64,000 nt of DNA, from NCBI RefSeq assembly GCF_036492245.1, contig NZ_AP025286.1:3162001-3226000 (forward strand). The letters are read 5' to 3'. Positions 35,048 to 44,477 of the stretch are shown piece by piece. The stretch's first letter is position 1; every line of letters starts with the position of its first letter. The notes beneath the pieces were generated by a model. It ran no database searches. It saw nothing but the letters and a program-made list of their open reading frames with translations, and was not told the origin of the DNA. Both the position numbers and the translations under genes were made by a program. The stretch is from Treponema bryantii. GTDB lineage: Bacteria; Spirochaetota; Spirochaetia; Treponematales; Treponemataceae.

Positions 35048-37453
35048 TTATTCCTGTCGGCCGTAAAAGAACGAACTGATATAGGCTGTGGCAAGCCCTA
35101 TAAAAATAGAAAGTCCGATTAGATGAACAGGCTTAAAGGAACTCAGGGCAAGAGCACCAAAAGATATGATAGTTGTAACAAAAGAAACCATTGTTGCAAA
35201 AGGTTCGAGAATAGAATTAGATTTCTTTTCGTTTTCCATCATATAAATGATATAGTCCAGTCCAAGTCCAAATACAAGAATCAAACCTGTTACTGAGAAA
35301 AATTCCATGTTGATATTAAATGCTGCAAAACAGGCTACCACCACAAGAATAATCAGGAATGGAACGGAAATAATCTTAAAGGCCTGTTTCCAGGAATAGA
35401 AGAAACGCAGCATTATAAACATAAGTATGTATGCTGCAATAAAGAACTTAAGAATCATTACCGTAAGGCTGTCGAGGTCAGCACTGATATCCTGTGACTT
35501 ACTTATAAAATAAACATTATCATCTGCATCAGCCAGAGAACGATATGCAGCGTAATCAGTTACTTTAGTCGGTAATAGTACTGTAAAATATTTTCCATCG
35601 ACATTTCCAAGCCAGGCAGAAGAAATAGCCGATTCAACAAATGCAGGAACATTTCCGTTTTCAAAAGATACATAACTATTCTTTGTTAATTCATAATCGG
35701 CTGCCAGAGACATATAAGCATCAAAGTTTTCAACCTCATCAAAGCCAAGTGCCTGAAGATGTTCCGGTGCGGACTTCATGAGCTTCTTATAAGCCTCACG
35801 GGATTTTTTCTGTGTCTCTTTTGATGGAATAAAACTCGAAGTACTTATATATCCAACGCTTCCATCTGTAAGTGTTTCAAATTCCTTTCGCAGCTTTTCT
35901 TCATTTTTCAGGGCTTCATCTTCTGTTTCACCGCTGACAATATACCAGCCGCCTGGAGTATACTGAATTACCTGAGAGGCTGTTATCTCATCCTGTAAAA
36001 GACGTCCCTTCATATCATAAAGAGTAAGCAGATTGTTTTTGATTTTTACGTTTTTATGGAAAACTGCTATCGAAAGAATTGATAAAACAAATAGTGAAAT
36101 TATAACTGTTCGTCCTACCCATTTACGCTCAAGGTTTGAAGCAAGTTTTGCAAAGCCGTTTGTAAAACGTACATTGCCCCGCTGTTCCGGAAGTTTGATA
36201 TAAGGATATACTGCAACTGTTGTAAGGAACGAACTTATAAGACCAGCAAGACAGAAGAATGACATCTGCTTCAAAATCATAAATGGAGCAAACAGTAATA
36301 TAGTAAAACAGATTCCTGTAGAAATTATTGCCATGAGTAAGCCGGAAAAAATATGATTTCGAATTTCTATACTGGATTTTAATTCCTTATTTGCTGACCA
36401 GTGTGTAAAGAAATGAAGACTATAATCTATACACGAACCAATCAATGATGTTCCAAATACAAGGGTAATAACGTGCATTCTATGGAAAACTGCAAGTGTC
36501 GCAAGTACTGCAATTCCAAGGGAAACCAAAATTGAACCAACAGAAAAAATCAGTGGTCGCACAGAACGGAAAATAAAAATCAAAAGGACTATTACTACAA
36601 GCATTGAAACTGTAGCAATAATTGCAATCTCCCTGCTTGCTGAATTAGAACTTTCATGACTGTGAAAAGGAGTTCCCGAATATACAAAGTTTGTTCCACT
36701 TTCAGCATTTCCAGCTTTTTCACAAACTCTATAGATTTCCGTAATCGCATTATCCTTAGAGGCAAGCTTAGAACCCCTGCGGCTCAGCACACCCCTAATC
36801 ATAACATACCACCTGCCATCGAAGCTCGAAGCAAGCACACCATCCTTTACACTCATGGCAGTTCCGGAGTTCTGAAGAGCATTCAGATAATTCTGTAAAT
36901 TGTATTCAGTCAGCAAAAATGGATCAGAATCAAGATTATCCAGCGGCAGCATTGTAAAACCACCATAAGCCTTAGATAAAGCTTCGATGGCAAAATCCTG
37001 AGCTCCCTCATCACTTGCAAGAATTGAATCGGCTGTTTTCTCATCAATCAGGAAACTACGATACTGATATAAAAAGTCCGTAATCTCGCCCATTGCACTT
37101 ACATCGTTATAAAGAGAAATGCTTTCAAAATTCTTGCTGTCCTTTAGCTGTGAATAAACAGTTTCTGCGACCTTCTTTGCTTCTGAAAAATCTTCATTTG
37201 CAACAAGCACAAAAATATTCTGTGAAGTTACAGACATCATTTTATCATCTGCTTTTTTTACAGAAGCCATTGAAATGTTTTTTGGAACAAGATTAAAGAG
37301 GTCTGAATCTATACCAATTCGACCACGAAATACGATAAGTGATACAAGAAAAAAAACAACGATGAGAGCGTGATAAAAAATCCAGCCACCCAAAAGTTTT
37401 TTCTGTGAAATATTCTGAAAATAATTATTCAATAACAAAGATCTGTTTTTCAT
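35048..37453 (-). CDS. MMPL/RND-family lipid exporter
   Basis: 801 residues, about twelve membrane helices in two repeats, each with a large extracytoplasmic loop (about 45-245 and 440-625). GTSLIGSCIDYSLHFF and GLILVFGLGLDYIIYMM are the paired Asp-bearing helices typical of MMPL proteins. In aryl-polyene-type clusters such a protein moves the finished lipid across the inner membrane. The ATG at 37453 is preferred, with AGGAG 10 bases upstream inside the LolA-like gene. It is the last gene of the lipid operon. Confidence 0.88.
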   Translation of the reverse strand: MKNRSLLLNNYFQNISQKKLLGGWIFYHALIVVFFLVSLIVFRGRIGIDSDLFNLVPKNISMASVKKADDKMMSVTSQNIFVLVANEDFSEAKKVAETVYSQLKDSKNFESISLYNDVSAMGEITDFLYQYRSFLIDEKTADSILASDEGAQDFAIEALSKAYGGFTMLPLDNLDSDPFLLTEYNLQNYLNALQNSGTAMSVKDGVLASSFDGRWYVMIRGVLSRRGSKLASKDNAITEIYRVCEKAGNAESGTNFVYSGTPFHSHESSNSASREIAIIATVSMLVVIVLLIFIFRSVRPLIFSVGSILVSLGIAVLATLAVFHRMHVITLVFGTSLIGSCIDYSLHFFTHWSANKELKSSIEIRNHIFSGLLMAIISTGICFTILLFAPFMILKQMSFFCLAGLISSFLTTVAVYPYIKLPEQRGNVRFTNGFAKLASNLERKWVGRTVIISLFVLSILSIAVFHKNVKIKNNLLTLYDMKGRLLQDEITASQVIQYTPGGWYIVSGETEDEALKNEEKLRKEFETLTDGSVGYISTSSFIPSKETQKKSREAYKKLMKSAPEHLQALGFDEVENFDAYMSLAADYELTKNSYVSFENGNVPAFVESAISSAWLGNVDGKYFTVLLPTKVTDYAAYRSLADADDNVYFISKSQDISADLDSLTVMILKFFIAAYILMFIMLRFFYSWKQAFKIISVPFLIILVVVACFAAFNINMEFFSVTGLILVFGLGLDYIIYMMENEKKSNSILEPFATMVSFVTTIISFGALALSSFKPVHLIGLSIFIGLATAYISSFFYGRQE

Positions 37454-38051
37454 CTTCAGAAAGCTCCTTTGGATATTTCTGATTTGTAAACTCATAACTG
37501 ATTGTATTACCAGAAGCTTCTGACATCACAAGCGAATCCAGAACTGCAAATTCTGAATAAGTTCCAGACAATACAAGTGTTTTCATGACAGACGCAATAG
37601 TAGAATCTTTTGGTTCAAGACTGATTGTCCATTTACCGCTTTGATCTATTTCAAAATCACAATTAAAATTCTTTTTAAGCTCAGTTACATTTCCAGATAA
37701 AACTGAAGTTAGAGTTCCAGAAATATTTTTGAAAATCTGATTATCTTTTCCACTTAAAACAGTTTTCTTTCCATTTGCTGCTGTTTGCACAACGGCTGTG
37801 TTTGTAAGTATCAGAGAAGAAAAAACTGGTTTTTCTGTACTCCATAAAATTCCATCAGGGCTGATAATAAATTTACCGGTAGACTTTAACTTACGACCGT
37901 TCGTTTGTATTGTTTTAATCTGTGTAAAATCTCCAGTTGTATTCGGATGAGAAGCAAGGCTTTCACAAACTGAATCAAGAGAGTGAATATTCTGAGCGAA
38001 AAGAACTGTGGTAATAAAAATCAAACTTAATAAACAAAGGGTTTTCTTCAT
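37425..38051 (-). CDS. LolA-like periplasmic lipid carrier
   Basis: 208 residues with a cleavable signal peptide (MKKTLCLLSLIFITTVLFAQ, cleavage after about residue 19). The mature protein has the LolA/outer-membrane carrier pattern: an early FTQIKTIQTNGR, KSTGKFIISPDGILWSTEKP and LLS/VLSG strands forming an open barrel. It would ferry the lipid product between membranes with the MMPL protein. It lies 6 bases after the acyltransferase gene and overlaps the MMPL gene. Confidence 0.88.
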   Translation of the reverse strand: MKKTLCLLSLIFITTVLFAQNIHSLDSVCESLASHPNTTGDFTQIKTIQTNGRKLKSTGKFIISPDGILWSTEKPVFSSLILTNTAVVQTAANGKKTVLSGKDNQIFKNISGTLTSVLSGNVTELKKNFNCDFEIDQSGKWTISLEPKDSTIASVMKTLVLSGTYSEFAVLDSLVMSEASGNTISYEFTNQKYPKELSEDEKQIFVIE

Positions 38052-38057
38052 AACACA

Positions 38058-39029
38058 TTAACTCCAGAAGTTAAAAAAATTATACCACTGATAAGGATAC
38101 AAAACACAGAACTTTTCCAGTTTTTCTACAAACTCCCCGCAGCATTTTTCAATAAAAGCTCCACGTTCTGAACGACTGCAATAAGCAAAATCAACTTTGG
38201 ATTTTTCAATATAGATATTATATTTAGGATTAAAAATTGAAAGCTTTTCACGCATTCCAAACATAAAATACACAGGAAGTTTTACAAGTGCTGGAATTAA
38301 GAAAACTCCGTATGGGAATTTTGCCTCACGTCCAAGGAAGCTTTTTGTAATTACCTTATCCCGATTATGAATACTTGTTCTGTCACCTGCAGCAACAATC
38401 AGAGCTCCTTTTTCAACCTGTTCCTGAATCAGAATCATAGACTCCGGCCCAAAAGTTGAGGCATCAATTACATTTGTAGAATACTCAGGATTTATTTCTT
38501 TAAGGGTCTGCGTAAAGTTCTCACTCATCTGCATGTCCATGATGATGACAACCGGAACTTTTCTTCCACAGAGCTTTGTTACATAATCCTGCATACTTCT
38601 CATAAGCTCCATATTCCCGGAATGTGAAGCCATAAGAATTGCGCTTTCACCCTTTTTCAAATGCTCAACGAGATCTTTTATATCATCATCCTGCATAGAA
38701 ATACGGTCAAAACTCACTTTACCAAGCCAGCCTTCCATTTTCTCAATAAGACAAAGTGCAAAACTCAAAATCTGCTTGAACGCGCTGATTCTGTGAGGAA
38801 CTTTTCCATTTGTAAATTCCCTGAGTTGTTTCTGATATGCGCGCGCAAATTTTCTTGCATGAGAAGCGAATATTAAATAGAAAAAAGCTATAGGATAGCA
38901 AATTGTATGTACAAGTGCAGATGGCAGACTCTTCAGAAGGAATAAAATAATTTTCAAAGGCTTATTTGTTTTTATGGCCTCTTTTTCTTCTGACCAGTGA
39001 GTCTTGTCATCAAAAGATGAATCTTTCAT
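38058..39029 (-). CDS. LpxL/HtrB-like acyltransferase
   Basis: 323 residues, one or two N-terminal hydrophobic helices (about 30-50). The acyltransferase motif is MASHSGNMELM (H-x4-E type), and AAGDRTSI and PVYFMFGMRE are further LpxL family blocks. It would add an acyl chain to the lipid head group. The ATG at 39029 overlaps the glycosyltransferase stop in an ATGA junction, so translation is coupled; a longer form from 39083 would overlap by 58 bases. The GT2-LpxL order is typical of ape-type clusters. Confidence 0.88.
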   Translation of the reverse strand: MKDSSFDDKTHWSEEKEAIKTNKPLKIILFLLKSLPSALVHTICYPIAFFYLIFASHARKFARAYQKQLREFTNGKVPHRISAFKQILSFALCLIEKMEGWLGKVSFDRISMQDDDIKDLVEHLKKGESAILMASHSGNMELMRSMQDYVTKLCGRKVPVVIIMDMQMSENFTQTLKEINPEYSTNVIDASTFGPESMILIQEQVEKGALIVAAGDRTSIHNRDKVITKSFLGREAKFPYGVFLIPALVKLPVYFMFGMREKLSIFNPKYNIYIEKSKVDFAYCSRSERGAFIEKCCGEFVEKLEKFCVLYPYQWYNFFNFWS

Positions 39030-39787
39030 CCAAAAATCTTCCTCTTCAATAAAATAGGAATTCGTAAAACCATTCCAATACAAAGTCGTGCATAAGTAAA
39101 TGAGATGTGAAGAGTATCTCTTACTGCACGGAAATTAGAAACTCCGCCTTCTGGATAATGGACTTTTACTGCTTCTGAAATAACAGGAACATTGAGCCAT
39201 AATAAATGAACCAGAATATCGATATCATAGCCCATATGAGTATCAATGATTGAGTGACGACGTAAAACTTTACAGTATGGTGCAACAGGATAGATTCTAA
39301 AACCAATCAAAGCATCGCGTACCTGATCTGAAGTTGTAAATGAAACTATATGAATCCAGGCATTAGAAATCTTTCTTGCAACTACACGATGATGCGGTGC
39401 CGATTCATCATAAACCGGATAACCGCAGATAATTGCCTTTGGATTCTGTTTTGAAAGCTCAAGAAACTGAGGAATTCTTCCTGCATCATGCTGCCCGTCT
39501 GAATCAATCTGAAGAATGTGTGTGAGCCCCATTTCTTCTGCTTTACGCACACCAGTCTTCATTGCTTCACCCTTACCCTTATTTTTTGGGTGCACAAGCA
39601 AAGTTATGAGAGAATAGCGTTCTGCAATATCATTTATAAAAGCCTTGTTCTTTTCATCATTTCCATCATCTACAACAATGATTGGATAATTATACTGAAC
39701 CAGATTTTTAACAACTGATTCAAGAACAGCACCATGATTATAAACAGGAATTACAAAACCAAATTTCTGTTCTGTTTGATCTGACAT
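39026..39787 (-). CDS. Family 2 glycosyltransferase
   Basis: 253 residues. GT-A fold with FVIPVYNHGAVL at the N-terminus, VVDDGN, and the metal-binding LQIDSDGQHD (about 95-104). The C-terminal part has FRIYPVAPY and an amphipathic or membrane-associated helix. It is of the dolichol-phosphate-mannose-synthase/polyprenyl-glycosyltransferase style that decorates lipids at the membrane. It shares 1 base with the dehydratase gene and 4 with the acyltransferase gene. Confidence 0.92.
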   Translation of the reverse strand: MSDQTEQKFGFVIPVYNHGAVLESVVKNLVQYNYPIIVVDDGNDEKNKAFINDIAERYSLITLLVHPKNKGKGEAMKTGVRKAEEMGLTHILQIDSDGQHDAGRIPQFLELSKQNPKAIICGYPVYDESAPHHRVVARKISNAWIHIVSFTTSDQVRDALIGFRIYPVAPYCKVLRRHSIIDTHMGYDIDILVHLLWLNVPVISEAVKVHYPEGGVSNFRAVRDTLHISFTYARLCIGMVLRIPILLKRKIFG

Positions 39788-40164
39788 TATGCAGAAATCT
39801 CCGAAAGCGCAGCAAAAGATCCTGAGGAATAAACCTTTCCTTCAACATTTGCATCTGCCATATTGAAAGTTACTGTTCCTTTGTCCTTTTTATAAGTCAG
39901 TTCAAGGTGGATCTTTGTATCAGGTTTAATAGGCGCAGAAAATTTCATTCTTTTGATATTTGGAACATATCTCTGTGTGCCAAAATATTTTCTTGAAAAA
40001 CGTGTGATTACTTCAAACTGTGCAACTGCAGGCAGAAGTTTGTACTGTGGAAAGTGTCCATCAAAAAAATCACTTGAAGCTGGAATTACAAATTCCAGTG
40101 CTACTGAGTTTTCTTCTTTTGAAACTACAACTTCATCTTTAATATCATGATCGTTAAAATTCAT
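39787..40164 (-). CDS. ApeI-like hotdog 3-hydroxyacyl-ACP dehydratase
   Basis: 125 residues, single hotdog fold. FFDGHFPQYKLLPAVAQFEV contains the FabZ-type active-site His and the helix that follows; the usual Gly-Val after LP is replaced by Ala-Val. Related ApeI proteins dehydrate hydroxyacyl-ACP during polyene or fatty chain synthesis. The gene is fully embedded in the lipid operon (14 bases after the ligase stop). Confidence 0.85.
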   Translation of the reverse strand: MNFNDHDIKDEVVVSKEENSVALEFVIPASSDFFDGHFPQYKLLPAVAQFEVITRFSRKYFGTQRYVPNIKRMKFSAPIKPDTKIHLELTYKKDKGTVTFNMADANVEGKVYSSGSFAALSEISA

Positions 40165-40178
40165 ACTTTACCTCTTAT

Positions 40179-42191
40179 TTACTCAAACAATGCCATTACT
40201 TCCAGTTTGTGAATTTTTCCCTGAACATCTGACGGCAGCTTTTCTACAAAACGCCATTTTTTAGGAATTACTACGTTCTCAAAATATTTCATCAAAAAGT
40301 CATGGAACCAGCGGTTCATTTCAAACTTTTCGCTATGTGCAAATTTTTCGCGTCCCTGTGCATTCAGAACAACAGCAGCTGCGAGATACTGACGTACCTC
40401 GTTACTCAAAGCCACAACCTTTACTTCGCTAACAAAACCTGTTTCAAGAAGACGATTTTCAACTTCGGTCATAGAAATACGTTTCTCTTCGATTTTTACA
40501 ATGGAATCTGCGCGCCCCTTAAGAAGGAAACGGCCGTCATCATAAAGTTCAACAAGGTCTGCAGTAGCAACCCCTGACGGATCTTTGATAAATGGCGATT
40601 TTACATTCAAGCAGCCGTCTTCTCCAACCCAAAGCTTAACACAGTCATAAGGTGTCCATACAAGACCGTCTCTGCTCTGCTGGCGGTATGCAATTCCGGA
40701 TGTTTCTGTAGAACCATAACCTTCCATAGGACAGAAGCCAAAAAGTTTTTCTGTACTAACGGCAAGCTCTTCAGAAACTGCTCCACCACTTACAGAAATA
40801 AATACATCCTTCATATCAAGTTTATCTAAAACTTCTACAGTACGCTTAAGGAAGGCCGGTGTAGAAACCAGAACGTAAGAAGTATCTGTAAGCTTTTCAA
40901 ATTCAGAAGGAAACTCTATGCGCTTGCGGCGGAAAGGAAGCCCAAGTGTAAAAGGAAGACAAATACACCAGTAAAATCCATACACGTGATGCTGACTTAC
41001 AGTTGTAATCTGCTTACGCTTAAAGTATTCTTCGCCCCAAAGTGAAATTACAACACTATTGTCAGTTTCAATTTCTTTCATTGTATGACGAACAGCCTTA
41101 GGCTTTCCTGTACTTCCGGAAGTATAAAGATAGATTTCTGTTTCTTCATCATTAATTTCTGGAGTTGTACGAATATCTGTTTCAGAAGGCATTGTGGCTT
41201 TTTCAATCAAATCTGGAATGAAAAAGCTTGTATCATCAAGCGGAACATTCTGATCTGTAATAAAAGAAACTCCAGGCGTCTTCACTTCTGCCATAAAGCT
41301 TTCTGTAATATTCTGAGTTATATAAACTGTTTTTTTGCACTGCAGAATTGCAACGAATGTACAAAGGAAATACCAGTAATCTTCACAATGAAGAATATAT
41401 TCTTTTGCTGAATGCGAATCAAAAAAAGCTCTCATTTTCGCAGTATCAGTTAGAAAATCTTTCCAGGTTTTATAATCCTTTTTTGACCATACATCATCAT
41501 AACAAACAATGTAATCATCTTTTCTGGAATCTGCCTTAAATTTTGTGATAGGGAATAACTTCATCATTTTCTTATCCACCAGTTTTCTGATAATAAATTC
41601 TATTGTAAACAGCATTCCCATAAGAACATAGGAAATACCACCATTATATATTGCCCAGACCTTTCGAGCCGTTTCAGGTGAAAGACCGAATATCTTTTCT
41701 GAGAAGGTTGTAAGCGTTGCTGCCGTTCCATTCAAAATAAAGAAACAACACCAGACTATTGTAACCTTCTCGCAGTACTTATATACCTTATGTTCAAAAG
41801 AAGAGCCCTTTATGGATTTGTCTGACAAAGTTGCAAAGCGAAAAATAATGTTTGGCGGCATAAAGAGTGTGCTTCCAAAAACAAAAAGCATTGTCGCACT
41901 AATTACAACGGAATAGATTTTAAGAAAAAACTCTTTTCCCGTTATAAAACAAAAAAGACCGGCAGAAAGAAAAAGCACTGAACTAAGAAAAGGTTTCCAG
42001 TCCAAAGATGTTTTTTCATTTGCATCGGTCTTTTTGCTCCCTGTAGCACTCAAGAAGAATGCAGCCGCCAGCGCAATAATGCTCAAAGAAAGAATCTTTG
42101 TATCCACCTTGAAAATTACAAGCATTGTAAAAACAAGAATTGGATAAACGGCAGCAATCACATAAAAAAGTGCCTTAAGGAATTTTTTCAT
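40179..42191 (-). CDS. COG4648-like membrane domain fused to acyl-AMP ligase
   Basis: 670 residues. The first about 215 residues form roughly six membrane helices, like the separate COG4648 protein of aryl-polyene clusters. The rest is an AMP-forming ligase: YLYTSGSTGKPKAVRH (about 350-365), the block GYGSTETSGIA, and FLLKGRADSIVKIEEKRI. It would activate a starter or chain acid and load it on one of the two ACPs encoded just upstream. In the clusters I know these are two genes; here they are one. The ACP gene is 15 bases upstream. Confidence 0.88.
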   Translation of the reverse strand: MKKFLKALFYVIAAVYPILVFTMLVIFKVDTKILSLSIIALAAAFFLSATGSKKTDANEKTSLDWKPFLSSVLFLSAGLFCFITGKEFFLKIYSVVISATMLFVFGSTLFMPPNIIFRFATLSDKSIKGSSFEHKVYKYCEKVTIVWCCFFILNGTAATLTTFSEKIFGLSPETARKVWAIYNGGISYVLMGMLFTIEFIIRKLVDKKMMKLFPITKFKADSRKDDYIVCYDDVWSKKDYKTWKDFLTDTAKMRAFFDSHSAKEYILHCEDYWYFLCTFVAILQCKKTVYITQNITESFMAEVKTPGVSFITDQNVPLDDTSFFIPDLIEKATMPSETDIRTTPEINDEETEIYLYTSGSTGKPKAVRHTMKEIETDNSVVISLWGEEYFKRKQITTVSQHHVYGFYWCICLPFTLGLPFRRKRIEFPSEFEKLTDTSYVLVSTPAFLKRTVEVLDKLDMKDVFISVSGGAVSEELAVSTEKLFGFCPMEGYGSTETSGIAYRQQSRDGLVWTPYDCVKLWVGEDGCLNVKSPFIKDPSGVATADLVELYDDGRFLLKGRADSIVKIEEKRISMTEVENRLLETGFVSEVKVVALSNEVRQYLAAAVVLNAQGREKFAHSEKFEMNRWFHDFLMKYFENVVIPKKWRFVEKLPSDVQGKIHKLEVMALFE

Positions 42192-42206
42192 CAGTCTTCA
42201 ACAACC

Positions 42207-42458
42207 TTATGCCATATATGGTACAAGAGCGTCTACAACATCCTGAACAGTCTTTACTGTCTTAAAAATAGATGGGTCAACATTTCCCTTATCTGCAGGC
42301 ATGAATTCCTTCATCTTAACGATAAGGTCGATTGAGTCGATTGAATCCAGATCCAAATCATCTCCGAGAAGAGCATCAGGAGTTACATCTCCTTCATCAA
42401 GTTCAAATTCTGAAACAAGGATTCCCTTAAGTTTTTCAAAGATTTCGTCTTTAGACAT
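42207..42458 (-). CDS. Acyl carrier protein 2 of the lipid operon
   Basis: 83 residues. The phosphopantetheine serine is in DDLDLDSIDSIDL (about residue 39), a typical ACP helix II start. Strongly acidic. It lies between the other ACP and the membrane/ligase fusion. Two tandem ACPs are the hallmark of aryl-polyene-type and related clusters. Confidence 0.93.
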   Translation of the reverse strand: MSKDEIFEKLKGILVSEFELDEGDVTPDALLGDDLDLDSIDSIDLIVKMKEFMPADKGNVDPSIFKTVKTVQDVVDALVPYMA

Positions 42459-42473
42459 AATAAAACCCCTAAA

Positions 42474-42731
42474 TTATTTTTTTTGCGCTGAAATATATTC
42501 AGCCAGCGCATTTACTGAAGCAAAGTATTTTTTGTTATCATCACCATCTGATGAATATTTCAATCCAAATTTCTTTTTAAGCGCAACACCAAGTTCAAGT
42601 GCATCAATTGAATCAAGTCCCAAACCTTCTTCAAAAAGTGGTTCAGAATCAACAATATCATCAGGGGTTATATCTTCCAACTGAAGAGCAGAAATGATCG
42701 TTTCTTTGATTTCTGTTTTAAGTTCTTCCAT
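42474..42731 (-). CDS. Acyl carrier protein 1 of the lipid operon
   Basis: 85 residues with EEGLGLDSIDALEL, the serine being at about residue 40. First gene of the minus-strand lipid operon, 15 bases before the second ACP. It is divergent from the ketosynthase-like gene at 42850, with a shared 118-base promoter region. The two ACPs differ enough (LGLDSIDALEL versus LDLDSIDSIDL) to suggest different loads. Confidence 0.93.
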   Translation of the reverse strand: MEELKTEIKETIISALQLEDITPDDIVDSEPLFEEGLGLDSIDALELGVALKKKFGLKYSSDGDDNKKYFASVNALAEYISAQKK

Positions 42732-42849
42732 AATCCATAACCTCTAAAATACAGCCAATTTTTTGGATTATAGACTATCAGTTAAAAAAATACAAGATAT
42801 CGCCAAAATGTGCTTTTTTACATTAAAATAATAGTATAAAATGGGCTTT

Positions 42850-43512
42850 ATGCGAAATATTTATTTATCAGACATTACAATGTGGGCTCCTGGACTTGGC
42901 TCTGATCCTGAATTATGGAAAAACTGGGCAGAAAATAAAGAATCCATTGCTCTTTCAAACGAAAGCCCAAAACTTGAATATACAAATCCTCTGTTTCGAA
43001 GAAGACTTTCGCAGATTACTAAAATGACTGTTGAAGTTGTTCATGCGTTGCTGGAAAAAAGTCATATCAATAAAGACACTAAGCTTGAATTCATTTCTTT
43101 ACGCGGTGAAATTGCAAGAACATTTTCTGTAACAAAAGGAATTATTGAAGACGGAATTATTCTGCCGGCTGGCTTTTCTCTTTCTGTATTCAATACTCCA
43201 ATTTCTTCTGCTACCCTTGCCTTTGGTTTGAAAGGCGGATATTCTGTTTTGTATCCTTCTAAGAATGATTTTTCTGAATCCTTTAAGGCTGCAGTTGCTC
43301 CTATACTTGCAGGAACAGAAAAGGAAGTTATTCTTGTTTACGCAGATGAATTTGTACCAGAGGCTTACGGAGATAAAAGACCTGCCGAAAATATACCGGT
43401 AGCATTTTCTTGTGTTATAAGTGTTGAAAAGAAGGATGAGTGTATTGTATTTGAAGACTTTTCAAATGTTGGAAAATCTCCAGTTGAATTTCTGAGGTTT
43501 CTTTTAAAGTAG
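42850..43512 (+). CDS. Chain-length-factor-like beta-ketoacyl synthase protein
   Basis: 220 residues, Ketoacyl-synt_2 (PF13723) type as far as I can judge. The N-terminus IYLSDITMWAPGL and NPLFRRRLSQITKMTVEV match the short 'chain length factor' proteins of aryl-polyene clusters. There is no catalytic Cys-His-His set, so it is not itself a ketosynthase. The second ATG at 42850 is used because the family begins there and TATAAA ends 9 bases before it; an earlier in-frame ATG lies at 42841. The next gene, PlsC-like, follows by 21 bases. Confidence 0.8.
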   Translation: MRNIYLSDITMWAPGLGSDPELWKNWAENKESIALSNESPKLEYTNPLFRRRLSQITKMTVEVVHALLEKSHINKDTKLEFISLRGEIARTFSVTKGIIEDGIILPAGFSLSVFNTPISSATLAFGLKGGYSVLYPSKNDFSESFKAAVAPILAGTEKEVILVYADEFVPEAYGDKRPAENIPVAFSCVISVEKKDECIVFEDFSNVGKSPVEFLRFLLK

Positions 43513-43533
43513 TATTATGTTAGGATAAGATTT

Positions 43534-44382
43534 ATGAGCAAGCAGAAAGTGAGCTATAAAAGCAAACAACCAAAAATTAAGAATATTTTTAAATATATTT
43601 ATTTTTGTGTTTCAAAAATTGTTGCTATTCTCTGTTTCGGCCTTGGCGCTGTTATTTTAGCCATTTTTGTATTCCCATTTATAAGAATTTTCACTCTTCA
43701 CAAAAAAGATTTTGGTATTATTGCCCGCGCATATGTTTCTCATACATTCAGGGTATTTCTTAGAAATCTTGATGTCTGTAAAACTTCTCATCTTAAGGTT
43801 GAAGACAGACAGGCCTTCCGTGATATCCACAGCAAAATTATTGTAGCAAATCATCCTTCACTTCTTGATTTTGTTTACATTATGTCGCTTGTACCTAATT
43901 CTACATGTATTGTTCGTGGCAGTCTTACTCATACTCCACTTCGCGGCGTTATTAAGCAGGCTTATATTACCAACACAACTGATTTTGATGATGTACTTGT
44001 TGAATGTAAAAAGCTCACTGATAAGGGCTGTAATGTAATTATTTTCCCGGAAGGAACCCGAAGCCCTCGAATTGGTCAAAATAATTATAAAAAAGGTGCT
44101 GCCCGAATTGCACTTTACTGCGGTTGTGATGTTCAGCCTATGTTTATTGGCGGAAGCGATAAATACGGTCTTGGTAAACATGACCCGCTATGGTCTTACA
44201 ATCACGTGGAAACTTATCTGTATGATATAAAGATGCTGCCGGTAATTCCTATCAGCAAGTTTAAAGATCTTTCTGAGCCGATTGCCGCAAAACATCTTAC
44301 AGAAGAGATGGAGAAAGTTATACGCAGTGCAGGCGATGAATATGCAAAAACATACACTGGTCTTACACTGAATAATTATTAA
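43534..44382 (+). CDS. PlsC-like lysophospholipid acyltransferase
   Basis: 282 residues with an N-terminal membrane helix (about 28-55). Acyltransferase motifs in order: VANHPSLLDFVY (H-x4-D), CIVRGSL, and IIFPEGTRSPRIG, then PVIPISK. It would acylate a lysolipid or the head group of the cluster's lipid. It is paired with the chain-length-factor-like gene on the plus strand, divergent from the main lipid operon. It ends at a strong terminator. Confidence 0.93.
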   Translation: MSKQKVSYKSKQPKIKNIFKYIYFCVSKIVAILCFGLGAVILAIFVFPFIRIFTLHKKDFGIIARAYVSHTFRVFLRNLDVCKTSHLKVEDRQAFRDIHSKIIVANHPSLLDFVYIMSLVPNSTCIVRGSLTHTPLRGVIKQAYITNTTDFDDVLVECKKLTDKGCNVIIFPEGTRSPRIGQNNYKKGAARIALYCGCDVQPMFIGGSDKYGLGKHDPLWSYNHVETYLYDIKMLPVIPISKFKDLSEPIAAKHLTEEMEKVIRSAGDEYAKTYTGLTLNNY

Positions 44383-44385
44383 GAA

Positions 44386-44416
44386 ATTGCCGGGTCTGGC
44401 CCGGCAATCTTTTTTT
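44386..44416 (+). terminator. Intrinsic terminator
   Basis: ATTGCCGGG, loop TCTGG, CCCGGCAAT, then CTTTTTTT. Nine-base perfect stem directly after the PlsC-like stop. Confidence 0.93.
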
Positions 44417-44424
44417 AAATTATG

Positions 44425-44451
44425 TAACACTTTTTCACTTCTCGAGTGTTA
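44425..44451. promoter_or_regulatory. Inverted repeat upstream of the ECF sigma gene
   Basis: TAACACT (44425-44431) and AGTGTTA (44445-44451) are exact complements 13 bases apart. They sit 27 bases before the sigma-factor start codon, in the only promoter-sized gap, so they probably take part in control of that operon. Confidence 0.5.
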
Positions 44452-44477
44452 AACTTAATGACAGGACAATTTGTACA

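Noticed and set aside
35048-44382. Full aryl polyene cluster
   Set aside because: Gene content is similar, but no catalytic ketosynthase, ketoreductase or ammonia-lyase/aryl-forming gene is in the window, so the product label is not justified.
44386-44408. Shared repeat family between the terminators at 44386 and 48027
   Set aside because: Both are hairpins followed by T-runs, but their stems are unrelated.
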